A stretch of 40,821 bases of DNA from an uncultured Collinsella sp. (GTDB lineage Bacteria > Actinomycetota > Coriobacteriia > Coriobacteriales > Coriobacteriaceae). Of the stretch, positions 31,746-40,354 are shown in pieces. A program made the translations under genes and the position numbers. Position 1 is the first letter of the stretch. Each line of letters opens with the position of its first letter. The notes beneath the pieces were generated by a model. That model was not told the origin of the DNA, did no database searches, and saw only the letters and a program-made list of their open reading frames with translations. Where the stretch lies: contig UQAU01000018.1 in the NCBI GenBank assembly GCA_900539035.1, positions 1-40,821 on the forward strand, written 5' to 3'.

Positions 31746-33092
31746 ATGATCGATCGCTATACCCGCCCGGAGATGGGACACATCTTCTCCCTCGAGAACA
31801 AGTACGCCATTTGGCAGGAGATCGAGGTTCTGGCCTGCGAGGCCCAGGCGGAGCTCGGCAAGATCGGTATTTCCAAAGACGAGGCCCAGTGGATCCGCGA
31901 CCATGCCAACTTTGAGAAGGCGAAGGTCGATGAGATCGAGGAAGTCACGCGCCACGACGTCATTGCCTTCCTGACCAACATGAAGGAATACATCGATGCC
32001 GATGTTCCCGAGGGCGACCCCAAGCCCAGCCGCTGGGTTCACTATGGCATGACCAGCTCCGATCTGGGCGACACGGCCCTGTGCTACCAGCTCACCCAGG
32101 CCTGCGACCTGATCATCGAGGACGTCAAGAAGCTCGGCGAGATTTGCAAGCGTCGCGCCTTTGAGGAGCGCAACACGCTCTGTGCCGGCCGCACTCATGG
32201 CATCCACGCCGAGCCGATGACCTTCGGCATGAAGTTTGGCTCTTGGGCCTGGGAGCTCAAGCGCGATCTGGATCGTCTTGAGGACGCCCGCAAGAATGTT
32301 GCCTTCGGTGCTATCTCGGGCGCTGTCGGCACGTACAGCTCCATTGAGCCGTTTGTCGAGGAGTATGTCTGCGAGCACCTGGGTCTGGTTCACGACCCGC
32401 TGTCCACGCAAGTTATCAGCCGCGATCATCACGCCTACCTTGCCGGCGTTCTTGCCACCACCGCGGCCACCTGTGAGCGCATCGCTACCGAGGTCCGCAA
32501 TCTGCAGAAGACCGATACACTCGAGGCCGAGGAACCGTTCCGTAAGGGTCAAAAGGGCAGCTCCGCCATGCCGCACAAGCGCAACCCCATCACCATGGAG
32601 AAGGTCTGCGGCCTGTCGCGCGTCGTGAAGGCCAACGCGCAGGTTGCCTTCGACAACGTCGCCCTGTGGCACGAGCGTGACATTTCGCACTCCTCTGCCG
32701 AGCGCGTCGCCCAGGCCGACAGCTTCATCGCGCTCGACCACATGTTCCAGTGCCTCATTCGCGTTATCGACGGCCTGCAGCTGTACCCTGCCCGCATGAT
32801 GGCCAACCTCAACAAGACGCGCGGCCTCATCTTCTCCTCCAAGGTGCTGCTCGCCCTCGTCGACACGGGCGTCACCCGCGAGGACGCGTACGCCATTGTG
32901 CAGGAGAACGCCATGGCAACCTGGCACGAGGTGCAGGATTGTGTCTCCGGCCCCACCTTTAAGGAGCGTCTCGAGGCCGACCCGCGCTGCACCGTCAGCC
33001 AGGAGAAGCTCGACGAGATCTTTGATCCGTGGGACTTCCTCACCCGTATCGACACGGTCTTTGATCGTCTGGAGCAGCTGAGCTTCGAGTAG
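31746..33092 (+). CDS. purB: Adenylosuccinate lyase
   Basis: Cleaves SAICAR to AICAR and adenylosuccinate to AMP in purine synthesis. The 448-residue product has the fumarase/aspartase superfamily signature GSSAMPHKRNPITME, plus MTSSDLGDTA and the catalytic-loop segment RTHGIHAEPMTFG. The ATG at 31746 has AAGGAG seven bases upstream and starts MIDRYTRPEM as in other PurB proteins. An open frame continues upstream but lacks family similarity. A -10 like TACAAT (31696-31701) lies upstream without a clear -35. purC lies 4 kb downstream but is not in the same operon. Confidence 0.97.
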   Translation: MIDRYTRPEMGHIFSLENKYAIWQEIEVLACEAQAELGKIGISKDEAQWIRDHANFEKAKVDEIEEVTRHDVIAFLTNMKEYIDADVPEGDPKPSRWVHYGMTSSDLGDTALCYQLTQACDLIIEDVKKLGEICKRRAFEERNTLCAGRTHGIHAEPMTFGMKFGSWAWELKRDLDRLEDARKNVAFGAISGAVGTYSSIEPFVEEYVCEHLGLVHDPLSTQVISRDHHAYLAGVLATTAATCERIATEVRNLQKTDTLEAEEPFRKGQKGSSAMPHKRNPITMEKVCGLSRVVKANAQVAFDNVALWHERDISHSSAERVAQADSFIALDHMFQCLIRVIDGLQLYPARMMANLNKTRGLIFSSKVLLALVDTGVTREDAYAIVQENAMATWHEVQDCVSGPTFKERLEADPRCTVSQEKLDEIFDPWDFLTRIDTVFDRLEQLSFE

Positions 33093-33118
33093 GTTCGGGC
33101 ATAACGTTAGCTTTTTAG

Positions 33119-33156
33119 GGCGCTTTGCTGGTAATGTGTGTTGCCGGCAAAGCGCC
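33119..33156 (+). terminator. Stem-loop after purB
   Basis: A 13-bp stem (33119-33131 with 33144-33156) with one G-T pair and a 12-nt loop lies 26 nt past purB. The following T content is poor (TCGTTGCATTT), so it may be a weak terminator. Confidence 0.6.
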
Positions 33157-33159
33157 TCG

Positions 33160-33186
33160 TTGCATTTAGGGAAAGACGGGGATAAT
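33160..33186 (+). promoter_or_regulatory. Candidate promoter for the TSCPD gene
   Basis: TTGCAT (33160-33165) and GATAAT (33181-33186) are 15 bp apart, shorter than ideal. The -10 lies 35 nt upstream of the start codon. Confidence 0.35.
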
Positions 33187-33220
33187 AGTCGTCTCGAATA
33201 ACATTCTGAGAGGGGATCGC

Positions 33221-33484
33221 ATGATTTCGTTTGATTACAAGCCTCAGGGCGTGTGTGCTCGCAATATTCACCTTGACCTTTCCGATGACGGCAACAAGGT
33301 GATGGGCGTTGAGTTTACCGGCGGCTGCGACGGCAATCTCAAGGCTATCTCCAAGCTGGTCGAGGGCGCTCCTGCCGATCGCGTAATCGAGGTTCTCGCC
33401 GGTAATACCTGCGGTATGAAAAAGACCTCCTGCGCCGACCAGCTTACACGCGCTATCGAGGCCGCTCGCGCCGAGATCGCCTAA
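33221..33484 (+). CDS. TSCPD-domain protein (TIGR03905-like)
   Basis: An 87-residue protein of the small TSCPD family, recognised by the conserved cysteines in GVCARN, GGCDGN and TCGMKKTSCADQL. The family is uncharacterised; related domains occur at the end of some B12-dependent ribonucleotide reductases, and the cysteines suggest metal binding. The ATG follows GAGGGG. Its stop overlaps the next start (TAATG), so it is translationally coupled to the Tat lipoprotein gene. Confidence 0.85.
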   Translation: MISFDYKPQGVCARNIHLDLSDDGNKVMGVEFTGGCDGNLKAISKLVEGAPADRVIEVLAGNTCGMKKTSCADQLTRAIEAARAEIA

Positions 33485-34695
33485 TGGGTATCGCCGATCA
33501 CATCAAGAACGGAATATCGCGTCGCGGCTTTGTGCTCGGTGGGGCTGCCGCGGGCGCTGCCACGGTGCTTGCCGGATGCTCGAAAAAAACGGGCACCAGC
33601 GATGATGCCGCCGGCGAGCCGCAGGTTATCAAGGACGATTCCAAAATCATCTCGATTACGGATGAGTACGAGGCAGTCGACATCGATCTTGAGCCGGCGG
33701 CGTCGTGGACGCTGCCTCTGGGTACGCTGCTGTACTACTGCGACGGCGATTACGCCGCGGCGATGATGGCACCCGCATCGGCGCTGCATGCCAACACGCT
33801 CGGTGTGCTCAACCTGGGCGATGGCTCGCTTACCACATTAATCGAGGACCCTATCGAGGGCACGGGATATGCATTTTACGATGTCCGTGCCGGCGACGGC
33901 GTATTTGCGTGGGTTGAGATGAACTTTGCCAATTCATCGTGGAAGCTCTACGCTCAAAATCTGTCGGGCGCTTCGCTTTCTGGCGACGTGGTTGAGCTCG
34001 ACCGAGGTGGCAAGGACTATGACCCGCCCCTGTTTACGGCGTTCGGGTCATCAGTCATCTGGTATAAAATGCCTTCGGCAGGCGGCAATAAAACGAGTAG
34101 TGATTCGTTTTGCTATCGTCGCTCGCTTGATGAATCCAAGGCCGAGGTTATTTGGAAATCGACGGGCCGCTTTGCATCGGCCCCGCGAGCGAGCGACGGC
34201 ATTTTGACCATCTCGCCGCGTGTCCGCAACGACGAGGGCGTCTACTACGGCATAACGGCAATCGATCTGACAGATGGCAACAACACCAAACGTGCCCAGC
34301 TAGTCCTTCCCTCGTCAGTCTCGCCTTTCGAGGCCGTATATATGGGCGATACCTTCGTGTTTTCTATCGAGGCGGCCTATAGCGGCGTGGGCAGCCTGGG
34401 CAATATGGGCACGTATATCGGTAATGAGGGAGGACCGTACCTCTTCCTGTCACGCGAGCCGCTCGCATGTGCGGCTGGCAAGAAGAATAAATACCTTGTT
34501 AAGGTACAGGCGTCGCATTTCCTGATCGACACCTCTGCCAAGACCTATGGCTCGCTGCTGTCGCCCGACCGCGCTTTGGAGTATGGCGATTATCCAGCTA
34601 CGGCGGGAAAATCGGACTCATTCCTTACGTACGCCACGGTGCGCAACAGCCAGGGTATACCAGAGACGGTCACTGCACGCCTGTTCTCTCTTTAA
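33484..34695 (+). CDS. Tat-exported lipoprotein of unknown function
   Basis: A 403-residue protein starting with a twin-arginine signal SRRGFVLGG (Arg13-Arg14), a hydrophobic stretch and a lipobox LAGC ending in Cys32. It should be exported folded and anchored by lipid to the outer face of the membrane. The mature part lacks a motif I recognise. It contains several short blocks ending in aromatic and Gly residues (LLYYCDGDYAAAMM, GVFAWVEMNF, SSVIWYKMPS, DGILTISPRV, DTFVFSIEA) spaced about 50-60 residues apart, which suggests a beta-propeller; that is inference. Its start overlaps the TSCPD stop by one base. Confidence 0.8.
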   Translation: MGIADHIKNGISRRGFVLGGAAAGAATVLAGCSKKTGTSDDAAGEPQVIKDDSKIISITDEYEAVDIDLEPAASWTLPLGTLLYYCDGDYAAAMMAPASALHANTLGVLNLGDGSLTTLIEDPIEGTGYAFYDVRAGDGVFAWVEMNFANSSWKLYAQNLSGASLSGDVVELDRGGKDYDPPLFTAFGSSVIWYKMPSAGGNKTSSDSFCYRRSLDESKAEVIWKSTGRFASAPRASDGILTISPRVRNDEGVYYGITAIDLTDGNNTKRAQLVLPSSVSPFEAVYMGDTFVFSIEAAYSGVGSLGNMGTYIGNEGGPYLFLSREPLACAAGKKNKYLVKVQASHFLIDTSAKTYGSLLSPDRALEYGDYPATAGKSDSFLTYATVRNSQGIPETVTARLFSL

Positions 34696-34754
34696 GCTTA
34701 GAGGGGTTAAAAAGGCGCCAACAGGGGAATAAACGCGTTGTAATTGTGAGTACC

Positions 34755-34793
34755 GCCCGCCGAGCTGCCGCGTCATAGCGGCATCTGGCGGGC
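34755..34793. other. Long stem-loop upstream of the response regulator
   Basis: GCCCGCC (34755-34761) pairs with GGCGGGC (34787-34793), and TGCCGC (34766-34771) with GCGGCA (34778-34783) inside it. No T-tract follows. It may be a weak terminator for the lipoprotein gene or a leader structure. TAAAAT at 34804-34809 is a possible -10 for the next operon. Confidence 0.5.
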
Positions 34794-34848
34794 TCAGGTG
34801 CGTTAAAATGGGCTTGTTCTTAGCTAATTGAGACAGGGGGGCCGTGTT

Positions 34849-35571
34849 ATGGCTTCAGATGCAAAAAAGATTCTGCTGGTCGAGGATGAGAAGGCAATCC
34901 GTGACGCCGTCGCTGCCTATCTCGAGCGCGAAGGCTACTGGGTTGTGGGCGTCGGCGACGGTCAGTCCGCGATCGAGGAGTTCGAGAAGCATCAGTTCGA
35001 CTTGGTCGTGCTCGACCTTATGCTCCCCAAGATCCCCGGCGAGCGCGTTTGCCGCACCATTCGCGATACCTCGGATGTTCCCATCATCATGCTGACGGCT
35101 AAGGGCGAGATCGAGGACCGTATTATCGGTCTTGAGCTCGGCGCCGACGACTATCTGATTAAGCCGTTCTCGCCGCGCGAGCTCGTCGCCCGCGTTCGCG
35201 CTCTATTCCGCCGTGCCCATCAGGCCGACGAGCCCGCCGTCGAGGTGCTCGACTTCGGCGATCTGGTCATCGATATTTCGGGCCACAAGATCTTGGTCGA
35301 GGGCAAGGAAGTCGATCTGACGGCTTCCGAGTTCAAGCTGCTCACCACGCTTGCCCGTCATCCCGGCCGTGTGTATAACCGCATGGAGCTGGTCGAGAAA
35401 GTGCTCGGGTATGACTTTGAGGGCTATGAGCGCACCATCGATAGCCACGTGAAGAATCTTCGCGCCAAGCTGGGCGATGATCCCAAGAAGCCCAAGTGGC
35501 TCTACACCGTCCATGGTGTCGGCTATCGCTTCGAGGCTCCGGCCAAGACCGATAAGTCGGACGAGAAATAG
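34849..35571 (+). CDS. OmpR-family response regulator
   Basis: A 240-residue DNA-binding response regulator. The receiver domain (about 7-120) has the acidic pair Glu12-Asp13, the phosphoacceptor Asp56 (VVLDLMLP) and the conserved Lys in YLIKPFSP. The C-terminal winged helix (about 140-230) contains LTASEFKLLTTLARHPGRVYNR and SHVKNLRAKLGDD, typical of OmpR/PhoB. The ATG at 34849 has AGGGGG eight bases upstream; an in-frame TTG at 34828 is less likely. The sensor kinase starts 11 nt downstream. Target genes and signal cannot be told from sequence. Confidence 0.95.
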   Translation: MASDAKKILLVEDEKAIRDAVAAYLEREGYWVVGVGDGQSAIEEFEKHQFDLVVLDLMLPKIPGERVCRTIRDTSDVPIIMLTAKGEIEDRIIGLELGADDYLIKPFSPRELVARVRALFRRAHQADEPAVEVLDFGDLVIDISGHKILVEGKEVDLTASEFKLLTTLARHPGRVYNRMELVEKVLGYDFEGYERTIDSHVKNLRAKLGDDPKKPKWLYTVHGVGYRFEAPAKTDKSDEK

Positions 35572-35582
35572 GGAAATCACAT

Positions 35583-37148
35583 ATGACACCTGCGCGCTTT
35601 GAAATCGGACAAAAGCACAAGCAGGAGAGCGAGGCGGGTTCCAAGGCTAGTTGGAACACGCCTCGTTCCGATTCACGGCCAACGATGAGCTATCCCTCGC
35701 GCATGGCACTTGCTTTTGCTCTGACATCGCTCATGACGGTATTGGTGCTGGTGGGCGTTGTCTCTGTTGTGTGGGGCACGGTCTTTTCGGATTACACACG
35801 CTCCAATATCGTCGAAATCGCAAATTCCGCTGCCGAGAAGTTGGCGACCTCATATGAGGAAAACGGCTCTTGGACCGCGGGAGAACTGCGCACGGTCGCA
35901 ACGTCGAGTTTGGTTTCCGACGATCTGGGCATGCAGGTCGTCAATAAAAAGGGCATGATCGTTTATGACGATTCCTGGCCCTCGGCAAGCGCCACCGCCG
36001 ATGTACGCGAAAACCAGGCTACGACCGACAACACGAGCGGCAAGAGAGCATCGCATAGCCCGGTCTCGTCTGCTCCAACCGACTCCGATAGCGTTGCTAA
36101 CGTCGAGATTGTAACGTCTTCCGGCGAGCATGTCGGACAGGTAAAGCTGTGGGCCATCGGCTCCGACGCTCTGCTCACCAAGGCGGACTCTGCGTTTAGG
36201 GAGAAGACCTTTAACGCCATGGCCCTCGCCGCGGTTGTTGCAATCTGCATTTCGGTCGTTATCGGATCGCTCGTGTCGCGCATGCTCACCAAGCCGATTC
36301 ATCGCATCACCAGTACCGCAAAGCAAATCCGTGACGGCGACCTGTCGGCTCGCACGGGACTGCGCGGTGATGACGAGATCGATCAGCTGGGTGAGACCTT
36401 CGATGAGATGGCCACTTCGCTCGAGAAGGATATGAAACATGAGAAACGCCTGACCTCAGACGTTGCACACGAGCTTCGCACGCCGCTTATGGCCATGCTC
36501 GCAACGGTCGAGGCCATGCAGGATGGCGTGTACCCCACCGACGATGAGCATTTGGAGACCGTTGCTTCCGAGACGCGTCGCCTGGCTCGTCTGGTGCAGC
36601 AGATGCTCGACCTGTCGCGTATGGAAAACAGCACGGCTCCGCTCAATCTAGAACCGGTGGACATGGTTCCGTTCGTGCGATCGATTGTGAACGGCCAGGA
36701 GCGTCTGTTTGCCGACCGCGATCTGCGCCTGCGTTTTGCGGACGAGACCCAGGGTCACGACGATGTCGTCGAGGCCGATCCCGACATGATCACGCAATGT
36801 GTTATCAACCTCATGAGCAACGCCATGCGCTACACCCCCGAGGGCGGTTGGGTCGTGGTGTCGGTGCTCAGTGACCGCAGGCACGTCAGCATTGCCGTTT
36901 CTGATACCGGCATCGGTATTGCCAAGGACGATCTGTCGCGCATTTTCGGGCGGTTTTGGCGCGCCGATGCCAGCCGCGCCCGCGAAGCTGGCGGCCTGGG
37001 CGTCGGCCTCGCCGTGACCAAGCAGATCGTCGAGCGTCACCATGGCTACATATCCGTGGAGTCGGAGCTTGGAAAGGGTACGACTTTTACAATTCATCTG
37101 CCCCGCGAGCACACGGCGGACGCGGCATCTACTACAATGGAGCACTAG
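35583..37148 (+). CDS. Sensor histidine kinase (HAMP-HisKA-HATPase)
   Basis: A 521-residue membrane kinase, partner of the regulator upstream. TM1 spans about 41-66, an extracellular sensor of about 145 residues follows with a Ser/Thr-rich stretch, and TM2 spans about 211-233. HAMP, HisKA with phosphoacceptor His296 (AHELRTP), and an ATPase domain with N-box NLMSNAMRYTPE, G1 DTGIGI and G2 GGLGVGLAV follow. The first 35 residues are a hydrophilic extension; an alternative ATG at 35685 would remove it, but neither start has a strong Shine-Dalgarno. Signal unknown. Confidence 0.94.
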   Translation: MTPARFEIGQKHKQESEAGSKASWNTPRSDSRPTMSYPSRMALAFALTSLMTVLVLVGVVSVVWGTVFSDYTRSNIVEIANSAAEKLATSYEENGSWTAGELRTVATSSLVSDDLGMQVVNKKGMIVYDDSWPSASATADVRENQATTDNTSGKRASHSPVSSAPTDSDSVANVEIVTSSGEHVGQVKLWAIGSDALLTKADSAFREKTFNAMALAAVVAICISVVIGSLVSRMLTKPIHRITSTAKQIRDGDLSARTGLRGDDEIDQLGETFDEMATSLEKDMKHEKRLTSDVAHELRTPLMAMLATVEAMQDGVYPTDDEHLETVASETRRLARLVQQMLDLSRMENSTAPLNLEPVDMVPFVRSIVNGQERLFADRDLRLRFADETQGHDDVVEADPDMITQCVINLMSNAMRYTPEGGWVVVSVLSDRRHVSIAVSDTGIGIAKDDLSRIFGRFWRADASRAREAGGLGVGLAVTKQIVERHHGYISVESELGKGTTFTIHLPREHTADAASTTMEH

Positions 37149-37206
37149 CTTTTCGCTATTCGGTGAAGGAGGGGCCGCGTCCCTGCCGCTCCGAGTTTGC
37201 GAAAAC

Positions 37207-37228
37207 ATGCGGGAAAGAACCCGCATTT
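37207..37228 (+). terminator. Weak terminator or attenuator before purC
   Basis: ATGCGGG (37207-37213) pairs with CCCGCAT (37220-37226) around a 6-nt loop, followed by only three T. It lies between the kinase gene and purC. Confidence 0.45.
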
Positions 37229-37257
37229 CTGTCGTATTTAGGTAAGGAGTGACTCAC

Positions 37258-38145
37258 GTGACAACGATGGAGCGTCGTCCGGATTCCCGTGGCAAGGTTC
37301 GTGATATTTACGATGCCGGTGAAAACCTGCTGATGGTCGCCACCGACCGCATTTCTGCGTTCGACTTCATTCTTCCCGACGAGATTCCGTTTAAGGGAGA
37401 GGTGCTCAATCGCATCTCGGCATTCTGGTTCGATAAGTTTGCCGACATCGTCCCCAACCATCTCGTTTCCATCGACCCGGCGGATTTCCCCGAGGAGTTT
37501 GCTGAGTATCGTGACTACCTCGCTGGCCGCGCCATGCTGGTTAAGAAGGCCCAGACGATTCCTATCGAGTGCATCGTCCGCGGCTATCTGACCGGTTCGG
37601 GCAAGAAGACCTACGACGAGAACGGCACCGTCTGCGGCATCCAGCTGCCTGAGGGCCTGACCGAGGCTTCCAAGCTTCCCGAGCCGTTGTTCACGCCGTC
37701 CACGAAGGCCGAGATCGGTGACCACGACGAGAACATCTCGTTCGAGCGTTGCTGCGAGATCGTGGGCGAGGACATCGCCATGCAGATTCGTGACCTTTCC
37801 CTCAAGATCTACAAGGCCGCTGCCGAGTACGCCGCGACCCGTGGCATCATCATTGCCGACACCAAGTTCGAGTTTGGTGTCATCGATGGCAAGGTCACGC
37901 TGATCGACGAGTGCCTCACGCCCGACTCCAGCCGTTTCTGGCCTGCTGCCAGCTACGAGGAGGGCAAGATCCAGCCTAGCTACGACAAGCAATTCGTCCG
38001 CAATTGGCTCAAGGCCAACTGGGATATGACGGGGGAGACCCCGCACCTGCCCGCCGAGGTCATCGATGGCACGTCCGAGCGCTATCGCGAGGCCTTCCAG
38101 ATCATCACGGGCTCCCAGTTCACAAGCATGAAGGAGAACGCATAA
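37258..38145 (+). CDS. purC: SAICAR synthetase (PurC)
   Basis: Phosphoribosylaminoimidazole-succinocarboxamide synthase, joining aspartate to CAIR in purine synthesis. The 295-residue product has GKVRDIYDAGENLLMVATDRISAFD, the conserved RGYLTGSGKKTY and the C-terminal LIDECLTPDSSRFWP, as in the longer PurC type. The GTG at 37258 has AAGGAG eight bases upstream; the GTG at 37249 overlaps that site, and ATG 37267 is a less supported alternative. The next gene starts directly after its stop codon, so they are coupled. Confidence 0.95.
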   Translation: MTTMERRPDSRGKVRDIYDAGENLLMVATDRISAFDFILPDEIPFKGEVLNRISAFWFDKFADIVPNHLVSIDPADFPEEFAEYRDYLAGRAMLVKKAQTIPIECIVRGYLTGSGKKTYDENGTVCGIQLPEGLTEASKLPEPLFTPSTKAEIGDHDENISFERCCEIVGEDIAMQIRDLSLKIYKAAAEYAATRGIIIADTKFEFGVIDGKVTLIDECLTPDSSRFWPAASYEEGKIQPSYDKQFVRNWLKANWDMTGETPHLPAEVIDGTSERYREAFQIITGSQFTSMKENA

Positions 38146-38721
38146 GTGAGTACCCGTAGCGCCACGAACAAGCGCACGCAATCCCACGAAGTTACCGGGG
38201 TTGCGCGCAAGTCTGCCGCATCTGCTAAGCCCGCCCGCCAAGCAGCGAGCTCCGTTCGCGTCGTGCCGGCTTCGTCTAAGGCACGCCGCAAAGAGCTCGA
38301 GAAGGGCGAGAACCTCGAGGGCCTCTCTAAAGAGGAGAAGCGCGCCCGCAAGGCTAAGCAGCGCGCCAAGGAGGACCGCATCTATACGGTGTCGAATATC
38401 CTCCTCAAGCAGGACGAGGACTACACCAAGCGCCGTCGCATCTGGTGGATTGTGCTCGCCATTGGCATGGTGCTCGTCGTGGCAATTTGGGCCTCGCTGT
38501 ACTTCGCTCCCGCTGGCATGGTGTCCAGCCCTGTCCAGATGGTCGGCATCGTTTTGTCCTATGTCATCATCCTAGGTGACTTTATCTACGACTTCGCTCG
38601 TATTCGTCCCTTGCGCAACATGTACCGCGCGCAGGCCGAGGGCATGTCCGAGAACAAGCTCAATGCTCTTATTGAGCGCGCGGCTGCCGAGGAGGACAAG
38701 AAGGACTCCAAGAAGAAGTAG
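38146..38721 (+). CDS. Two-span membrane protein coupled to purC
   Basis: A 191-residue protein with a basic, Ala/Ser/Lys-rich N-terminal region (1-60), a charged helix (61-80, KEEKRARKAKQRAKED), two transmembrane segments (about 99-120 and 130-150) and a charged helical tail. The GTG start abuts the purC stop codon, with AAGGAG inside purC nine bases upstream. It ends at a strong terminator. I do not recognise the family. Conserved pairing with purC would need comparison across relatives. Confidence 0.8.
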   Translation: MSTRSATNKRTQSHEVTGVARKSAASAKPARQAASSVRVVPASSKARRKELEKGENLEGLSKEEKRARKAKQRAKEDRIYTVSNILLKQDEDYTKRRRIWWIVLAIGMVLVVAIWASLYFAPAGMVSSPVQMVGIVLSYVIILGDFIYDFARIRPLRNMYRAQAEGMSENKLNALIERAAAEEDKKDSKKK

Positions 38722-38751
38722 CGTTTGCATACATACTTATCGCTAAGATAT

Positions 38752-38783
38752 AAGGCGCGTCGTTTTTGCGGCGCGCCTTTTTA
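38752..38783 (+). terminator. Rho-independent terminator after the purC operon
   Basis: AAGGCGCG (38752-38759) pairs with CGCGCCTT (38772-38779) around a T-rich loop, and is followed by TTT. Confidence 0.85.
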
Positions 38784-38810
38784 CTGTTCTATAGATAGAT
38801 GGAGTGGCAC

Positions 38811-40091
38811 ATGATTCGAGCTGCCCTGACGGTCGAAGAGGCTCTGGAGGGCATGAAGGCCCTGGAGCCCAAGATTAAAAACTACGCGCGCCTGGTCGTC
38901 CGCAAGGGCGTAAACGTCAAGCCCGGCCAGGAGGTCGTCGTTCAGTCTCCGGTCGAGTGCGCGCCGTTTGCGCGCGTGGTGGTCGCGGAGGCCTATGCTG
39001 CCGGCGCCGGCCACGTGACGGTCATTTGGGCCGATGATGCCGTGACGAGGCTCACGTACGAGCAGGTCGAGAAAAGCTATTTTGAGCAGACGCCCGAGTG
39101 GAAGCGCATGCAGCTGGATTCCTTGGCCCAGGATGGTGCCTGCTTTGTCTTTATCGAGGGTGCGGATCCTGCGGCCCTTAAGGGCATCGATCCCGCTAAG
39201 CCCGCTGCAGCTTCTAAGGCAAGGAACACGCAGTGCAAAGTTTTCCGCCGTGGACTGGATTACAACATCAATCCGTGGTGCATCGCCGGCGCTCCGGTCG
39301 TGGCTTGGGCGCACGAGGTGTTCCCAGGAGACGCCGATGAGGTTGCAATCTATAAGCTGTGGAATGCGATTCTGCACACCGCGCGCGCCGATGGCCAGGA
39401 CCCAGAGAGCGACTGGGAACTCCATGACGCCGCATTCGAAAAGAACCTGCGTTTCCTGAACGACAATCGTTTCGACTACCTGCATTACACCGCGGCAAAT
39501 GGAACCGATCTGACAATTGGCATGACGAAAGGTCACGAGTGGGCCGGCGGCAAGGGCAAGACGCCCGATGGGCACCCCTTCTTCCCCAACATTCCCACCG
39601 AGGAAGTCTTCACCTCGCCCGATCGCATGCGTGCCGACGGTATCGTGTACTCGGCCATGCCGCTCATCCATCACGGCAATAAGGTCGAAGATTTTTGGAT
39701 TAAGTTCGAGGGCGGCCGCGTGGTGGACTACGACGCCCGCGTGGGCAAGGCAACGCTCGCAAGTATCATCGATACTGACGAGGGCGCTGCTCACCTGGGA
39801 GAGGTCGCGCTCATTTCCAAGAACACGCCGATCCGCGAAAGTGGTGTTCTGTTCTACGATACGCTCTATGACGAGAACGCTAGCTGCCATCTCGCGCTAG
39901 GTGTCGGTTTCCCCGAATGCATCGAGGGTGGGTATGACATGTCCAAGGAGGAGCTTCTGGAGCATGGCGTTAACGTCTCGAGCACGCACGTCGATTTTAT
40001 GATCGGCACGGACGACATCGATATTGTGGGCATTACGCCTGATGGACGTGAAGTTGTGATTTTCCAGAACGGCCAATGGAGTTGGGAATAG
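38811..40091 (+). CDS. M29-family aminopeptidase
   Basis: A 426-residue metallo-aminopeptidase of family M29 (AmpS/PepS/thermophilic aminopeptidase type), a cytosolic dimer using divalent metal. Typical segments are GVNVKPGQEVVVQSP near the N-terminus, NIPTEEVFTSPDR (with two metal-ligand-type glutamates), GVLFYDTLYDENASCHLALG, and VNVSSTHVDFMIG with the conserved His-Asp. I chose ATG 38811 (MIRAALTVEE), which has GGAG six bases upstream; the in-frame ATG at 38799 overlaps that site. It stands between the purC terminator and tRNA-Lys, whose promoter overlaps its last codons. Confidence 0.93.
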   Translation: MIRAALTVEEALEGMKALEPKIKNYARLVVRKGVNVKPGQEVVVQSPVECAPFARVVVAEAYAAGAGHVTVIWADDAVTRLTYEQVEKSYFEQTPEWKRMQLDSLAQDGACFVFIEGADPAALKGIDPAKPAAASKARNTQCKVFRRGLDYNINPWCIAGAPVVAWAHEVFPGDADEVAIYKLWNAILHTARADGQDPESDWELHDAAFEKNLRFLNDNRFDYLHYTAANGTDLTIGMTKGHEWAGGKGKTPDGHPFFPNIPTEEVFTSPDRMRADGIVYSAMPLIHHGNKVEDFWIKFEGGRVVDYDARVGKATLASIIDTDEGAAHLGEVALISKNTPIRESGVLFYDTLYDENASCHLALGVGFPECIEGGYDMSKEELLEHGVNVSSTHVDFMIGTDDIDIVGITPDGREVVIFQNGQWSWE

Positions 40092-40110
40092 TCCCAGACC
40101 GTGGTACAAT
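40082..40110 (+). promoter_or_regulatory. Promoter of tRNA-Lys
   Basis: -35 TTGGGA (40082-40087) and -10 TACAAT (40105-40110) with a 17-bp spacer, 9 nt before the tRNA. The -35 lies within the last codons of the aminopeptidase gene. Confidence 0.75.
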
Positions 40111-40119
40111 GCCACCCGC

Positions 40120-40192
40120 GGGCCGTTAGCTCAGCTGGCAGAGCAGGGGACTTTTAATCCCAAGGTCCAGGGTTCGAACCCCTGACGGCCCA
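40120..40192 (+). tRNA. tRNA-Lys (anticodon TTT)
   Basis: Acceptor GGGCCGT pairs with ACGGCCC. The D-arm is GCTC/GAGC. The anticodon arm GGGGA-CTTTTAA-TCCCA gives anticodon TTT, with the outermost pair mismatched (G-A). The T-arm is CAGGG-TTCGAAC-CCCTG. The discriminator is A and the next bases are CCC, so CCA is not encoded, unlike tRNA-Gly in this window. Confidence 0.93.
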
Positions 40193-40354
40193 CCCAAAGA
40201 TTGTTGAGACGGTCAACTTCGGTTGGCCGTCTTTTTTGTCGCCCTTTCATGGGTTCGAACCCGTCGGGGCGCGGAGCTGAGTAAACGCGTGAGCGTTTGC
40301 CAGCGCAGCGCGCAAGGCGCGAAAGCGCCGCAGCGGCCGCCTGCGAAGCAGGCT
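40176..40354 (+). repeat. tRNA-Lys tail, tandem unit 1
   Basis: A unit of 179 bp running from the T-arm of tRNA-Lys to the next copy of the same T-arm end. It holds the tRNA 3' end, the terminator, the palindrome GGGTTCGAACCC (40251-40262) that copies the T-arm, then hairpins AAACGC-GTGA-GCGTTT (40283-40298), GGCGC-GAAA-GCGCC (40316-40329) and GCCTGC-GAA-GCAGGC (40339-40353). The last has the GCGAAGC core at 40343-40349. No protein gene is credible here. Confidence 0.85.
40208..40237 (+). terminator. Terminator after tRNA-Lys
   Basis: A 10-bp stem (40208-40217 with 40222-40231) capped by TTCG with a closing C-G pair, followed by six T. A decayed copy lies at 40387-40410 in the tandem duplicate, with loop TCCG and mismatched outer pairs. 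Confidence 0.93.

Noticed and set aside
31234..31749. Open frames on both strands through the tRNA-Gly tail, with repeated peptides such as RICFANPHRLQ and PVRICEANTR
   Set aside because: The peptides are translations of the repeated GCGAAGC hairpin unit. They have no ribosome binding site or domain, and are better explained as structured repeat DNA.
31413..32927. Minus-strand open frame of 504 codons
   Set aside because: Antisense to purB and running into the repeat tail; shadow of biased codons.
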